Origin: an uncultured Sutterella sp.
Lineage (GTDB): Bacteria; Pseudomonadota; Gammaproteobacteria; Burkholderiales; Burkholderiaceae_F
Direction: 5' to 3'
Assembly (NCBI GenBank): GCA_900545335.1
Contig: UQYP01000011.1
Coordinates: forward strand, 1 to 64,000
Length of the DNA: 64,000 nucleotides
Each line of letters begins with the position of its first letter. Within the stretch, counting starts at the first letter, position 1. Below are positions 25,301-33,161 of the stretch, one piece after another. The notes below the pieces were generated by a model that had not been told where the DNA came from, did no database searches, and saw only the letters and a list, made by a program, of their open reading frames with translations. Position numbers and translations under genes: made by a program.

Positions 25301-26439
25301 TCATAAAGGTTTCTGTCACGCAACACGCTCTCAAGCTTTACGTTGCCTAAGTAATACGGAGCCTGACCGATGGGTTTGACCATCAGGTCCTGAGTGCTGA
25401 AAACGAGATGGTTGCCGTCCAAACTTTCTAGAATTCGGCCCTGAAGCACATCAACTCGGATCGGATCGTCGTCAGGCCGCCAACGAAGGCTCACATCGTG
25501 CAGTGAAACGTCAGCCGTAAGTTCAATCGGTCTGAGATTATCAAAATCAAGCCAGATATCAGCCTGGCCGGTGCCGTCCTCTAAGAAATGATCCAAGTTG
25601 ACGCGTTTGGCAATCCGACCGAAATCAATTGAAGGAATCGAAGCGTAAATCGTGCCGTGCAGTCGTGCAAGGCGATTGTCTGATCCGGCCCATCTTTCCC
25701 GAAATGTTGCTCGGATATCAATGGGTGTTTCGTTTTCACGGATAGCCGTAGACTGCAGGCCGAACTTCCAGGCAATCATGTAGCGGTGCAAAACCGCATT
25801 GGTATCGTGCAAAAGGACAGGACGGGGATGGTCATTTGTAAAGTCAATGTAGTTAAAGTCCCCGTCAATGATTTCAAGATGCTCTTGAGACAAAACCCAA
25901 TCGAGGAACTTTCTTCCGGCTGCAGCCCGATCACGGTTGGATTTAAGGGCGTTGTCAGAGCCGGAGGTGTCAATCTCAAAACCGGCGATATTAAAAAGCG
26001 TATCGCTTAACCGCTCAACATGAAGCCTTGGGTTGAAAATCACCAGTCTGGAAAAGGTTGGCTGCAGGGTATAGATCGAACTCAAAGAAAAGGTAGCCTG
26101 AACTTTCGGAAGACTCAAAGAGACGCGGTGCCCGGGGCGGGCAAAAGTGACGTCAGTGAGAGTAATACGGGGGCGAAGACGCTCCCAGTCTACGTGGATA
26201 TCACGAGCCTCAATGAGCGTTCCGGTTCGCTCTTCGATATAAGTTTCCAGCTTGGGATAAAACGTTTCGATATTGGGAACGATCCAAAGCCTTAGCGCCA
26301 GTAAAGTTGCCGCTAAAAAGAGATACAAAAACAATACGACCCACCCTGCCGTGCGTAAAAGCACTCGCCACTTACTCGGGCGAGTCGCACACAGCAGTCC
26401 GTTACCATTTTTTTTAAGGGTTGAGCGTGTGGGTGTCAA
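22396..26439 (-). CDS. yhdP: YhdP family AsmA-like envelope protein
   Basis: A 1347-residue protein with one N-terminal membrane span (residues about 30-52, WVVLFLYLFLAATLLALRLW) and a very long periplasmic part rich in beta strands. The C-terminal segment (GRLMSLLSLQTLLRRLTLDF, then TVLPDISLGGASLALGIANP) is typical of YhdP/TIGR02099. In Escherichia coli YhdP is one of the AsmA-like proteins that move phospholipid to the outer membrane. The start is a TTG at 26439 without a strong Shine-Dalgarno, so the first few residues are uncertain. It is divergent from glnE and upstream of nit. Confidence 0.88.
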   Translation of the reverse strand: MTPTRSTLKKNGNGLLCATRPSKWRVLLRTAGWVVLFLYLFLAATLLALRLWIVPNIETFYPKLETYIEERTGTLIEARDIHVDWERLRPRITLTDVTFARPGHRVSLSLPKVQATFSLSSIYTLQPTFSRLVIFNPRLHVERLSDTLFNIAGFEIDTSGSDNALKSNRDRAAAGRKFLDWVLSQEHLEIIDGDFNYIDFTNDHPRPVLLHDTNAVLHRYMIAWKFGLQSTAIRENETPIDIRATFRERWAGSDNRLARLHGTIYASIPSIDFGRIAKRVNLDHFLEDGTGQADIWLDFDNLRPIELTADVSLHDVSLRWRPDDDPIRVDVLQGRILESLDGNHLVFSTQDLMVKPIGQAPYYLGNVKLESVLRDRNLYDGTLSIDSFDLRALTTIGLQLPIPDQILNTIRDMQASGSIVGFKSQWQGPISAPTDYAFRSEFKNVSVQDHVAEGAGDSNRFGFSNLSGTVSASEEGGEITLDAPNSTLSFPGIFFEKDFQLDTLQMQASWTIQPKLEFKVENLLISNRDASAQVHGGWYDTGELGTLEVRGDLHYLRASAAHRFIPIVAGGKPTNDWLKAALQDGIARDGKVDLYGPLTEFPYVNQKDKGYVFRISGVAENVKLDYVPTHKKDKNGHWIASEWPVFEKINGELVFEGMSMWVHAQSGVSMGATVTDVTAEIPSYSAKGLPLIIKGRSQTSLQNMAQWVNQSPVSAMIGDPFVGTEATGEASLELFLNIPITDLKNTEVSGTVHLNDNTIAMRNVPEMTQAKGSVTFTEKGLWASDLTALIYGSPASGEISTDEKGKIRITAQADATPEAAGKIIDSPGIASLLTHFEGTTPVKTVVEIDHGVEIHVTSDLLGIKGNAPAPFNKKPENAWPLRFDFENCAKNERCASKMKLALADRLGMELHYTSTKQGLKTQRGVLSVGKRLALSPTSDGLALYIQAPNFKWEDWENILTQSNEVLMADPKREMKALDLNRANIQIDRLGYKGLNFDAVKVDAKAYPSGAWSGSIASTLAKAQFNFTPRTSHSHPLVTANFDYLHIPRPEIVDEAMKAAPKETQSLPSVALTIKDLRFEDYELGELKLWAENEGKGPSTLWNLKEFSLTNNDAKLTASGSWNAGQRKNSQTSLEATLDVTDLGELLERFKLAHVINDGSGQLHTNLSWNGAPVDFNTETLNGSISTALVSGQILQVEPGAGRLMSLLSLQTLLRRLTLDFRDVVGQGFVFDRVIANNTITNGVMKSNNFRIIGPQATILAEGTMDLNKMTQNTKVTVLPDISLGGASLALGIANPILGVGSFIAQLALQAPLSEFLSTEYEITGSLEDPVITKVGEKGTAGSPAVAP

Positions 26440-26527
26440 ATGAGAGGCCGAATCCGTTTATTGCAGTCGTAAAATTAATCAAACACCCTGAATTGTAGCG
26501 GTTTGGCTATGAGCGGTGGGCAAATTT

Positions 26528-26610
26528 CAAAAATTTTTCGACTGAAACTTTTAGAAAAATTTTGGCGCTTAGCTAAACTTTGAAAAAGCTCTTTTTCAAA
26601 GCTCTTTTTC
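26528..26610 (+). promoter_or_regulatory. glnE leader with terminator-like hairpin (candidate attenuator)
   Basis: Two hairpins precede glnE. The first pairs aaaatttttc (26530-26539) with gaaaaatttt (26554-26563). The second is a perfect 11-bp stem, ctttgaaaaag (26578-26588) with ctttttcaaag (26591-26601), followed by CTCTTTTTC. It ends about 15 bases before ATG 26623. The upstream gene yhdP is divergent, so this cannot be its terminator. Confidence 0.55.
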
Positions 26611-26622
26611 TATCGATAAAAA

Positions 26623-29439
26623 ATGTCCCATTTATCCATTCAAAAACTGCCTCAGTATTCTTTTTTTGTCAAACGCGCTTTGATGTCTGCCAAACCGATG
26701 GCAAGCGAAGAAGAACGCCTTCAATGGCTCGCAGAGCTGGCAGCCGAACCCTACACGCTCGAGAAAATGAAGGGTTATCTGCAGGGAATTGATGACACAG
26801 AAACGCTTGCCGAGCGTCTCAGAGTTTTGCGCCGTGAAGTGCTGCTAACGCTTGTGGCACGGGATGTTACAGGTTTGGCTCAATATGAAGAAGTGGTTAG
26901 CACGATGACTGATTTGGCCCAATTGGCCGTCAGTCAAACGGTTCGTGCCCATGCATTGGCTTTGTCAGAGCGTTTCGGCATACCGACTTCCGATAGCGGA
27001 GTGCCGCAGGACTTTCTGGTTGTTGGCATGGGTAAGCTTGGAGGCAAAGAACTCAATGTGAGCTCTGACATTGACTTGGTATTTGTCTATGACGAGCAGG
27101 GGCGATGCAGACCGAGCGAGCGTTGCCCTAATCCCAGACGCGAACTATCCAATGCTGAATTTTTTGAACGGCTTTCCAAAAAAGTCATTACTGCGCTTTC
27201 AGATATTTCAGGCGCAGGATTCGTTTTTCGCGTGGATATGCGGCTTCGCCCTAACGGTGACTCGGGTCCCATCGTTGTCAGCAGCGATATGCTTGAGGAA
27301 TATCTTTACGTTCAGGGCAGAGAGTGGGAGCGCTTTGCATGGCTTAAAGGCCGAGTAGTCAATGAGCCGGTGTTTACCGATCGGCAGACTTTTGATCTGC
27401 AGGTTAAAAATCTTTACGATGTTGTCCGACCCTTTGTTTTCAGGCGCTACGTCGACTTCAATGCGATCAGTGCCTTATCGAACCTTCATAAGCTCATTCG
27501 AGCGGAAACTCAGCGGCGCGAGGCCGGCAAAGATCTCGGGATCGATGTGAAATTGGGTCGTGGCGGCATTCGGGAAATCGAATTTATTACTCAAACTTTT
27601 CAGATTATCCGTGCAGGACGCGAGCCGCAGTTAAGAGTCAGAGGTACTCTTGAAGCGCTGCCTATTTTGGAAAAATTAGGGGTACTGAAAACCGAGCAGG
27701 TCACTCATCTTAAAGAGGCCTATATCTTTTTGCGCAACCTTGAGCATGCGATTCAGTATGAGGATGATCAGCAAACGCATCGTCTGCCCTCTGACAAAGA
27801 GGGGCAGGATCGAATTGCGGCTATGCTCGGCTTAAAACGTGAGGAGATGATCGAGCGGCTCATGCTGATTCGTGAGTACGTGGCTTCGGTTTTTAACGGT
27901 ATTTTCCAGGTAGAAGAAAAAACAGAGGAAGATGATGATTGGCCCCAAGGGTGGACGATCGGATTTGCCCAGGCGCATGATGCATTGGCCGCGCAGCTAT
28001 CACAGTTGGGCTACGAGAACGGGGCCCATTGCGCCGAGCGGGTTTTGGGCCTGATGGGTTCAAAATTTCTGACTGTTCAGACCGAAGCGGCCAGAGCCCG
28101 TATGGCGCAATTAGTCAAAAGAGTCTGTCAGTTAAGTCTTAAACTTGCCGCGGATGATAAAAGTGTCGCTGCCGACGTAATCTTTACTCGCTTTATCGCA
28201 CTTTTGGAAGTCATTGCCGGCCGTAGCACTTACGTTTCACTTCTGGTTCAGTATCCGCAAGTGTGTGAAAAAGTGGCAGTAGTTTTAAAAACCAGCGCTT
28301 GGGCGGCAGACTATCTGACAATGCATCCCATTGTGCTCGATGAATTGCTCGATGAACGAATTTCTGAATTGGATAATTTCTCTCCGGTTGACTGGAGCGG
28401 TTGGCAGGATGATCTGTGGGTGAAGCTGCGTGAGGCAGAAGGCGATCAGGAAACGCAGATGAACCTATTGCGCGATGCCCATCACGGAGCGGTCTTTAAG
28501 TTACTCATGGCAGACTTGGAAGGGCGCTTCACTGTGGAGCGTCTGGCTGATCAGCTCTCAGCACTGGCTGATGCCGTGCTTGAAGTGGTGATTACGCTTG
28601 CCTGGCAGACCATTGCTTCGCGTCACTGCGATGTCCCGAAATTTGCCGTGATTGCTTACGGAAAATTAGGCGGAAAAGAGCTCAGTTACGCCTCGGACTT
28701 GGATCTGATCTATCTCTACGATGATCCGAGTGCTGAGGCGAGTAAAAATTACACCCGTTTAGTTCGGCGCATGATGAGCTGGCTTACCGTGCAGACGTCG
28801 TCAGGCATTTTATTTGATGTGGATCTTCGTTTAAGACCCAACGGGGAAAACGGTTTGGTGGTTTCCTCTTTGGAAATGTTTAAGCGCTACCAAAGAAATG
28901 AAGACGGCACGGGCGCCTGGCCTTGGGAGCATCAGGCGCTCACCAGGGCTCGTTTCTGTGCAGGAGACCGCGAAATCGGCATGGCTTTTGAAAAAGAGCG
29001 TGAAGCGATCTTGCGTCTGCCCAGAGATAAAGAACAGGTCTTTAAAGACGTAAGCGACATGCGTGAGCGCATGCTCGAGGGCCACCCCAATCCGACTGAC
29101 CTTTTTGATGTGAAGCACGACAGGGGCGGCATGGTAGATGTGGAATTTGCGGTTCAGGCCATGGTTCTTGCCTACTCTCATAAGCATCCGGAACTTGTGA
29201 ATAATTTCGGCAATATTTTGCTTTTGGAAATGGCTGCCCGAGCAGGGCTCATAGCGGAAGATCTTGCTCAGAAGTGCGTGGCGATTTATCGTAATTACCG
29301 ATTTATTCAAAGAAAGCACCGCCTGGAATTCGGCTCCGGTGCCGTGCGGGTAGAGCGAGCCGCGCAGCAGGATAATATTGATGCCGTATTGGAACTCTGG
29401 AAGAGTGTTTTTGGCTCTTACGGACCGCAAAGAAAATAA
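26623..29439 (+). CDS. glnE: Bifunctional glutamine synthetase adenylyltransferase/adenylyl-removing enzyme
   Basis: Controls glutamine synthetase by adding or removing AMP, under PII control. The 938-residue protein is close to the 946 of E. coli. Both nucleotidyltransferase domains keep their signature: VVGMGKLGGKELNVSSDIDL near residue 135 (adenylyl-removing half) and AYGKLGGKELSYASDLDLIY near residue 680 (adenylylating half). Each is followed by a third-acid motif such as FRVDMRLRPNGDSGP and FDVDLRLRPNGENGL. LGRGGIREIEFITQ and HDRGGMVDVEFAVQ are also conserved. ATG 26623 has no Shine-Dalgarno. A terminator-like hairpin in the leader suggests regulated readthrough. Confidence 0.95.
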   Translation: MSHLSIQKLPQYSFFVKRALMSAKPMASEEERLQWLAELAAEPYTLEKMKGYLQGIDDTETLAERLRVLRREVLLTLVARDVTGLAQYEEVVSTMTDLAQLAVSQTVRAHALALSERFGIPTSDSGVPQDFLVVGMGKLGGKELNVSSDIDLVFVYDEQGRCRPSERCPNPRRELSNAEFFERLSKKVITALSDISGAGFVFRVDMRLRPNGDSGPIVVSSDMLEEYLYVQGREWERFAWLKGRVVNEPVFTDRQTFDLQVKNLYDVVRPFVFRRYVDFNAISALSNLHKLIRAETQRREAGKDLGIDVKLGRGGIREIEFITQTFQIIRAGREPQLRVRGTLEALPILEKLGVLKTEQVTHLKEAYIFLRNLEHAIQYEDDQQTHRLPSDKEGQDRIAAMLGLKREEMIERLMLIREYVASVFNGIFQVEEKTEEDDDWPQGWTIGFAQAHDALAAQLSQLGYENGAHCAERVLGLMGSKFLTVQTEAARARMAQLVKRVCQLSLKLAADDKSVAADVIFTRFIALLEVIAGRSTYVSLLVQYPQVCEKVAVVLKTSAWAADYLTMHPIVLDELLDERISELDNFSPVDWSGWQDDLWVKLREAEGDQETQMNLLRDAHHGAVFKLLMADLEGRFTVERLADQLSALADAVLEVVITLAWQTIASRHCDVPKFAVIAYGKLGGKELSYASDLDLIYLYDDPSAEASKNYTRLVRRMMSWLTVQTSSGILFDVDLRLRPNGENGLVVSSLEMFKRYQRNEDGTGAWPWEHQALTRARFCAGDREIGMAFEKEREAILRLPRDKEQVFKDVSDMRERMLEGHPNPTDLFDVKHDRGGMVDVEFAVQAMVLAYSHKHPELVNNFGNILLLEMAARAGLIAEDLAQKCVAIYRNYRFIQRKHRLEFGSGAVRVERAAQQDNIDAVLELWKSVFGSYGPQRK

Positions 29440-29472
29440 AAAAACTCCTCAAGGCCGCAAAACCTTGAGGAG
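29437..29472 (-). terminator. Intrinsic terminator of the ferredoxin-NADP reductase gene
   Basis: ctcctcaagg (29445-29454) and ccttgaggag (29463-29472) form a 10-bp stem. On the minus strand it is followed by TTTTTTT; the plus strand has no T-run, so glnE may use it only partly. Confidence 0.85.
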
Positions 29473-29486
29473 CATCAGCCGATTCA

Positions 29487-30566
29487 TTAATCCAGAGTCG
29501 GCGTCTCAACACCAAGCACCTTATGGAGCTTGGGCGAAGTAGTGGTGTACTGAAGCAGCGTTTTCTTTTCCGGATGAACGATATCGGCAGCGGCAAAGGC
29601 AGCCAAAGCACATTCATGGAAACCGCAGAGGATGAGCTTCTTTTTGCCTGGATAAGTATTGATGTCGCCGACCGCAAAAATGCCGGGGATAGAAGTCTGG
29701 AATTTTTCCGTATCAACGACAATCTGCTTGCGGTAAATTTCAAGTCCCCAGTTGGCGATTGGTCCGAGTTTGGGAGTCAAACCGAAGAAAACGAGCAGAT
29801 GATCAAGCGGCATGCGGCGCACAACACCGTCATCTCCCGTGACTCGGATTTCAGTTAATTTGCCGTCTTTTTCTTCAAAGCCAGAAATTTGACCGACTTC
29901 AAACTGCATTTCCCAGTTTTCACACAGTTCACGCATCTTGGCAACAGAAGCAGACTGAGCTCTGAAGCCATCACGACGGTGAAGCAAAATGACGCTTTCA
30001 GCTTTGCCGACTAAATTGAGTGTCCAGTCCAAAGCGGAATCGCCGCCCCCACAGATCACGATATTCTTGCCGTAAAAAAGTGAGGGGTCTTTGACCTGAT
30101 AGTGCAGCTGAGTGCCCTCAAACTTTTCAATGCCGGGCACAGAAAGGCGCTTGGGTTGGAAGCTGCCGACACCTGCAGCAATAAAGACAGTCTTAGTCAT
30201 GAAACGGGTACCTTTATCCGTTTCTACGTAAAAGCGGCCGTCTTCTTCCTTACGAACGACGGTCACTTCTTCGCCTAAGTGAAACTGCGGTCCGAAGGGG
30301 TGGATTTGCTTGAGCAAATTCTCGGTGAGTTCACGAGACGTGCAGACAGGCAGAGCCGGAATGTCATAAATGGGTTTATGTTCATAGAGCTCCATGCATT
30401 GGCCGCCCACCATCTTAAGCGAGTCCACAACATGAGCTTTGATTTCCAAAAGCCCTAATTCAAAAACCTGGAATAAGCCGACAGGACCGGCCCCCACAAT
30501 CACTGCATCCGTTTCAATGATTTCATCGGTTTTGGCAGCAATGGTCAGATAATCTTCAATAGCCAT
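29487..30566 (-). CDS. Ferredoxin--NADP reductase, thioredoxin-reductase-like type
   Basis: A 359-residue flavoprotein that shuttles electrons between NADPH and ferredoxin or flavodoxin. The FAD motif is VIVGAGPVGLFQVFELGLL, the NADP motif IVICGGGDSALDW, and the C-terminal FAD contact GIFAVGDINTYPGKKKLI. SLKMVGGQCMELYEHKPIYD replaces the redox CxxC of thioredoxin reductases, as expected for the FNR branch. ATG 30566 starts MAIEDYLTIAAKTDE; an in-frame TTG four codons earlier is less likely. Single gene with its own terminator. Could supply reduced ferredoxin for anaerobic enzymes. Confidence 0.9.
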   Translation of the reverse strand: MAIEDYLTIAAKTDEIIETDAVIVGAGPVGLFQVFELGLLEIKAHVVDSLKMVGGQCMELYEHKPIYDIPALPVCTSRELTENLLKQIHPFGPQFHLGEEVTVVRKEEDGRFYVETDKGTRFMTKTVFIAAGVGSFQPKRLSVPGIEKFEGTQLHYQVKDPSLFYGKNIVICGGGDSALDWTLNLVGKAESVILLHRRDGFRAQSASVAKMRELCENWEMQFEVGQISGFEEKDGKLTEIRVTGDDGVVRRMPLDHLLVFFGLTPKLGPIANWGLEIYRKQIVVDTEKFQTSIPGIFAVGDINTYPGKKKLILCGFHECALAAFAAADIVHPEKKTLLQYTTTSPKLHKVLGVETPTLD

Positions 30567-30713
30567 AATGATTCTCAATTGGATAGAACGGCAAAATTAT
30601 ACGAAACATTTTCTTGACGATGCGGTCCGTTTTTGTAACCGAAATGCCTATGCTGACACTCTCGGTAGAAAAAATTCCCATAAATATCGAATAAATCAAA
30701 GTGTGAAGTTCAA

Positions 30714-30748
30714 TTTTGCTCTACCATAGAGACAGAGCAAAAGGAGAG
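30714..30748 (+). promoter_or_regulatory. Hairpin directly adjoining the ribosome-binding site of the 30753 gene
   Basis: ttttgctct (30714-30722) pairs with agagcaaaa (30734-30742), 11-base loop. The Shine-Dalgarno ggagag begins at the next base. The stem could stabilise the mRNA end or tune translation. Confidence 0.45.
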
Positions 30749-30752
30749 AGAA

Positions 30753-31466
30753 ATGCTCGAGCAAAACATATTGGACAAAATTGTCAATTTCTTTAAGTCG
30801 TTAGGAACAAAACCGGCTTCCGGTGAGCCGTTGGATCTCAGTAAATTCGGTCGTACAGAGTCCGAGTTCAAGTCAGACCTAAAAGAGGTGCCGATTCGTC
30901 ACGACATTCCGGTGAAAATCGAAAAACAAACTGAAGTGTCTCCCGATCAGGTCATTGAGATAACTCAAGAGGAACCAAAGTCGGCTTCAAAGACCGTTGA
31001 TGCAAAGAAGCTGACCACGGTTGAGGTAGTGGCTAAAGTTCATCCGAAGAAAGAATATTCAGCCTCGCTTGAAGCGTTGCGCGCTCAATATGTGTGGCGA
31101 AAGATCAAAGCAGAAAAACCTCTTCAGGTCCAACCTTTGCCCGAACCCTTCTACTTTTTAACCTCCGACAATCAGCCGGTTGAAGCGAGCAAACTTGAGG
31201 TGTCTTTCGTTAAGGAACTTCTGACCAAAGCTGCTGAAGCCGGTATTGAAAATAAATTTACTTTCAGTTTGTCTGCCACGATGAGTGTGGTGGTCAAATA
31301 CAGGAAAAAACTTGTTGGCCGTGTTTACCTTCACGGCAAGAAGCACCGCATGAGTTTTAAAGCAAACGGTAAGACGATCACTGAGGAGCAATTAAGCTTA
31401 TCGGAATGCAAAAAGCTCATTGTTATCTGGATCGGACAAATTAAAGACTCTCAAGCCGCTGCTTAA
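30753..31466 (+). CDS. Hypothetical protein, 237 residues
   Basis: I do not recognise this protein. It has no signal peptide or membrane span and is likely cytosolic. The N-terminal third (residues 1-100) is polar and low in predicted structure, rich in Lys, Glu, Ser and Thr. The C-terminal part from about residue 105 (SLEALRAQYVWRKIKAEKP...) looks folded, with alternating helix and strand and a basic patch KYRKKLVGRVYLHGKKHR that could contact nucleic acid. aaaggagag upstream gives a strong start at ATG 30753. It is a single gene ending in a clear terminator and divergent from the ferredoxin reductase. Confidence 0.75.
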   Translation: MLEQNILDKIVNFFKSLGTKPASGEPLDLSKFGRTESEFKSDLKEVPIRHDIPVKIEKQTEVSPDQVIEITQEEPKSASKTVDAKKLTTVEVVAKVHPKKEYSASLEALRAQYVWRKIKAEKPLQVQPLPEPFYFLTSDNQPVEASKLEVSFVKELLTKAAEAGIENKFTFSLSATMSVVVKYRKKLVGRVYLHGKKHRMSFKANGKTITEEQLSLSECKKLIVIWIGQIKDSQAAA

Positions 31467-31480
31467 ATAAAAAAAGCGAT

Positions 31481-31521
31481 AAGTGCCGCTTTTGTCCCCA
31501 GGGGATTGGCGGCACTTTTTC
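31481..31521 (+). terminator. Intrinsic terminator after the 30753 gene
   Basis: aagtgccgc (31481-31489) pairs with gcggcactt (31509-31517), with inner pairing of tcccc/gggga, followed by TTTC. Confidence 0.85.
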
Positions 31522-33032
31522 TAGGAATTCTCTTTGGCTTTTTCTTCAGCCAAAATATCAGCTCGCACCGTACGCAGTTTCCCGTCAACCTGGCTCATGG
31601 TGTAGTAGTCGCCGTCGTTAGCCTGTTGAGCAAGATTGAATTGATATTCTGCAGCCCGTTTATCGCCTTGAGCAAGGTACATGTCGCCTACAGCCATATA
31701 GTGTCTGCTCATTTGTTTTAAAGCTCTGTAGCAGCGGGCGTTGATGGCGTGATAGGAAGGATTGGTTTGCGTCATCGCCTGCTGCGAGCGCATAAAGCGC
31801 AGCGTTTCGTTGTAGCGCTTTAAATCATAGAGTTCGCTTGCGTAAAGTTTGACCGCCATTTCCGATAAAGGATTGTTGGCAACGAGGCGTTTAGCCATTT
31901 GCAGCGCTCGGTTTTTATCTGAGGCATTACCGAAGAGAAACAAAACTTCCGATTGGTTTTTAAGCAAAATGGCATTGCTGCCGCCAAGACTTACTGCCTG
32001 ATTGGCGTAACGGATAGCATCGGCTTTTTGATTGAGTTTGCGGCTTACAACTGATAAACCGTAGGTGAGAGCGATTTTCTTTCGGCTGTCTTTTGCTCCG
32101 GCTAACTCCTGCTTCATTTCTTTTGAAACATTGAGCCAGCCGTCGTACTTCGTTTCCTGCAATACGCGGGCACGCTGCTGAATCAATACAAAATCAAGCG
32201 AATCGCGGTGGGTGTGTGAGCCCAGGCGGCGCGTACGATTTTCCATATCGCTGATACGCTCGACCGTAAGCGGGTGGGTGAGCAGGTAAGCCGGGGCCGC
32301 TGCTTCGTAGTAGCGGTTATTTTGCTGTAGACGCATGAAAAAGTTTTCCATACCTTTGGGATCAAAACCGGCACGCACTAAAGAGCTTAAGCCAACACGG
32401 TCGGCTTCACGTTCGGCGCCGCGGGAGTAACTTAACTGACTTTGTATTAAAGCGGCCTGACCGCCAACGGCTAAAGCCGATGCCGCCTGACCGCTGCCTG
32501 CTCGCGCAGCAAGAAGCGCCAACAAAAAGGAGCCGATCGTGATTGCGGCATTGCCTTTTTGCGCATCGATCATGCGCGCAATATGACGTTGGCTCACGTG
32601 TCCGACTTCGTGAGCGATAACGCCAGCCAATTCACTTTCATTTTGGGCTGCAATAATCAGACCGGTATGCACGGCAATAAAGCCGCCCGGAATGGCAAAA
32701 GCGTTTAAGGAGCGGTCAATTAAAGGGTAGAAGAAAAAGTTGTAGGTATGGGTATTGGAAACACTGACGAGTTTATAGCCCAGACGGTTTAAATATTCGA
32801 GCGTTTCAGAGTCGTTTAAGTAGCTCGAGTCGCCTCGGATTTGCCGCATCATTTCTTCGCCAAGCGCCTGCTCTTCTGCCGGAGACAGTTCAGTGCCGGC
32901 AACAGCTCCCATACTGGGCAAATTGAGGTTCAGAGACTCCGTGGCCAAATCCCTGGCCGCCCAGACACCCACCGAAGGCGTCAGAGCCAGACTGGTACAG
33001 ATCGCAGAAATAAGAAGACGTTTGGCAAACAC
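31521..33032 (-). CDS. bepA: M48 family periplasmic metalloprotease, BepA-like
   Basis: About 503 residues from GTG 33032, which begins directly before a signal peptide (MFAKRLLISAICTSLALTPS..VWA). The zinc site VIAHEVGHVSQRH is at residues 141-145, with the third ligand Glu in AEREADRVGL. The C-terminal third is made of tetratricopeptide-like helices (KADAIRYANQAVSLGGSN and later repeats). E. coli BepA (487 residues) degrades or assembles LptD and helps the BAM machine. The frame is open to a GTG at 33146, but that would put 38 residues before the signal peptide. No strong Shine-Dalgarno. Last gene of the minus-strand run that begins with the response regulator. Confidence 0.85.
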   Translation of the reverse strand: MFAKRLLISAICTSLALTPSVGVWAARDLATESLNLNLPSMGAVAGTELSPAEEQALGEEMMRQIRGDSSYLNDSETLEYLNRLGYKLVSVSNTHTYNFFFYPLIDRSLNAFAIPGGFIAVHTGLIIAAQNESELAGVIAHEVGHVSQRHIARMIDAQKGNAAITIGSFLLALLAARAGSGQAASALAVGGQAALIQSQLSYSRGAEREADRVGLSSLVRAGFDPKGMENFFMRLQQNNRYYEAAAPAYLLTHPLTVERISDMENRTRRLGSHTHRDSLDFVLIQQRARVLQETKYDGWLNVSKEMKQELAGAKDSRKKIALTYGLSVVSRKLNQKADAIRYANQAVSLGGSNAILLKNQSEVLFLFGNASDKNRALQMAKRLVANNPLSEMAVKLYASELYDLKRYNETLRFMRSQQAMTQTNPSYHAINARCYRALKQMSRHYMAVGDMYLAQGDKRAAEYQFNLAQQANDGDYYTMSQVDGKLRTVRADILAEEKAKENS

Positions 33033-33124
33033 GGTTTTTATTCGGGAAAACTCATCAGGGCTAATCTTAGCGAGGCACTTACCCCTTTGAGAAGCTCTGT
33101 TGCAAGTCAAAACAATTTTCAAGC

Positions 33125-33153
33125 AATCACGGTGCTTTTGAGGCACCGCGATT
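33125..33153 (-). other. Intercistronic hairpin between menE and bepA
   Basis: aatcacggtgc (33125-33135) pairs with gcaccgcgatt (33143-33153) with one mismatch. No T-run follows, so it is more likely an mRNA processing or stability element than a terminator. Confidence 0.45.
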
Positions 33154-33161
33154 GTGATGAT

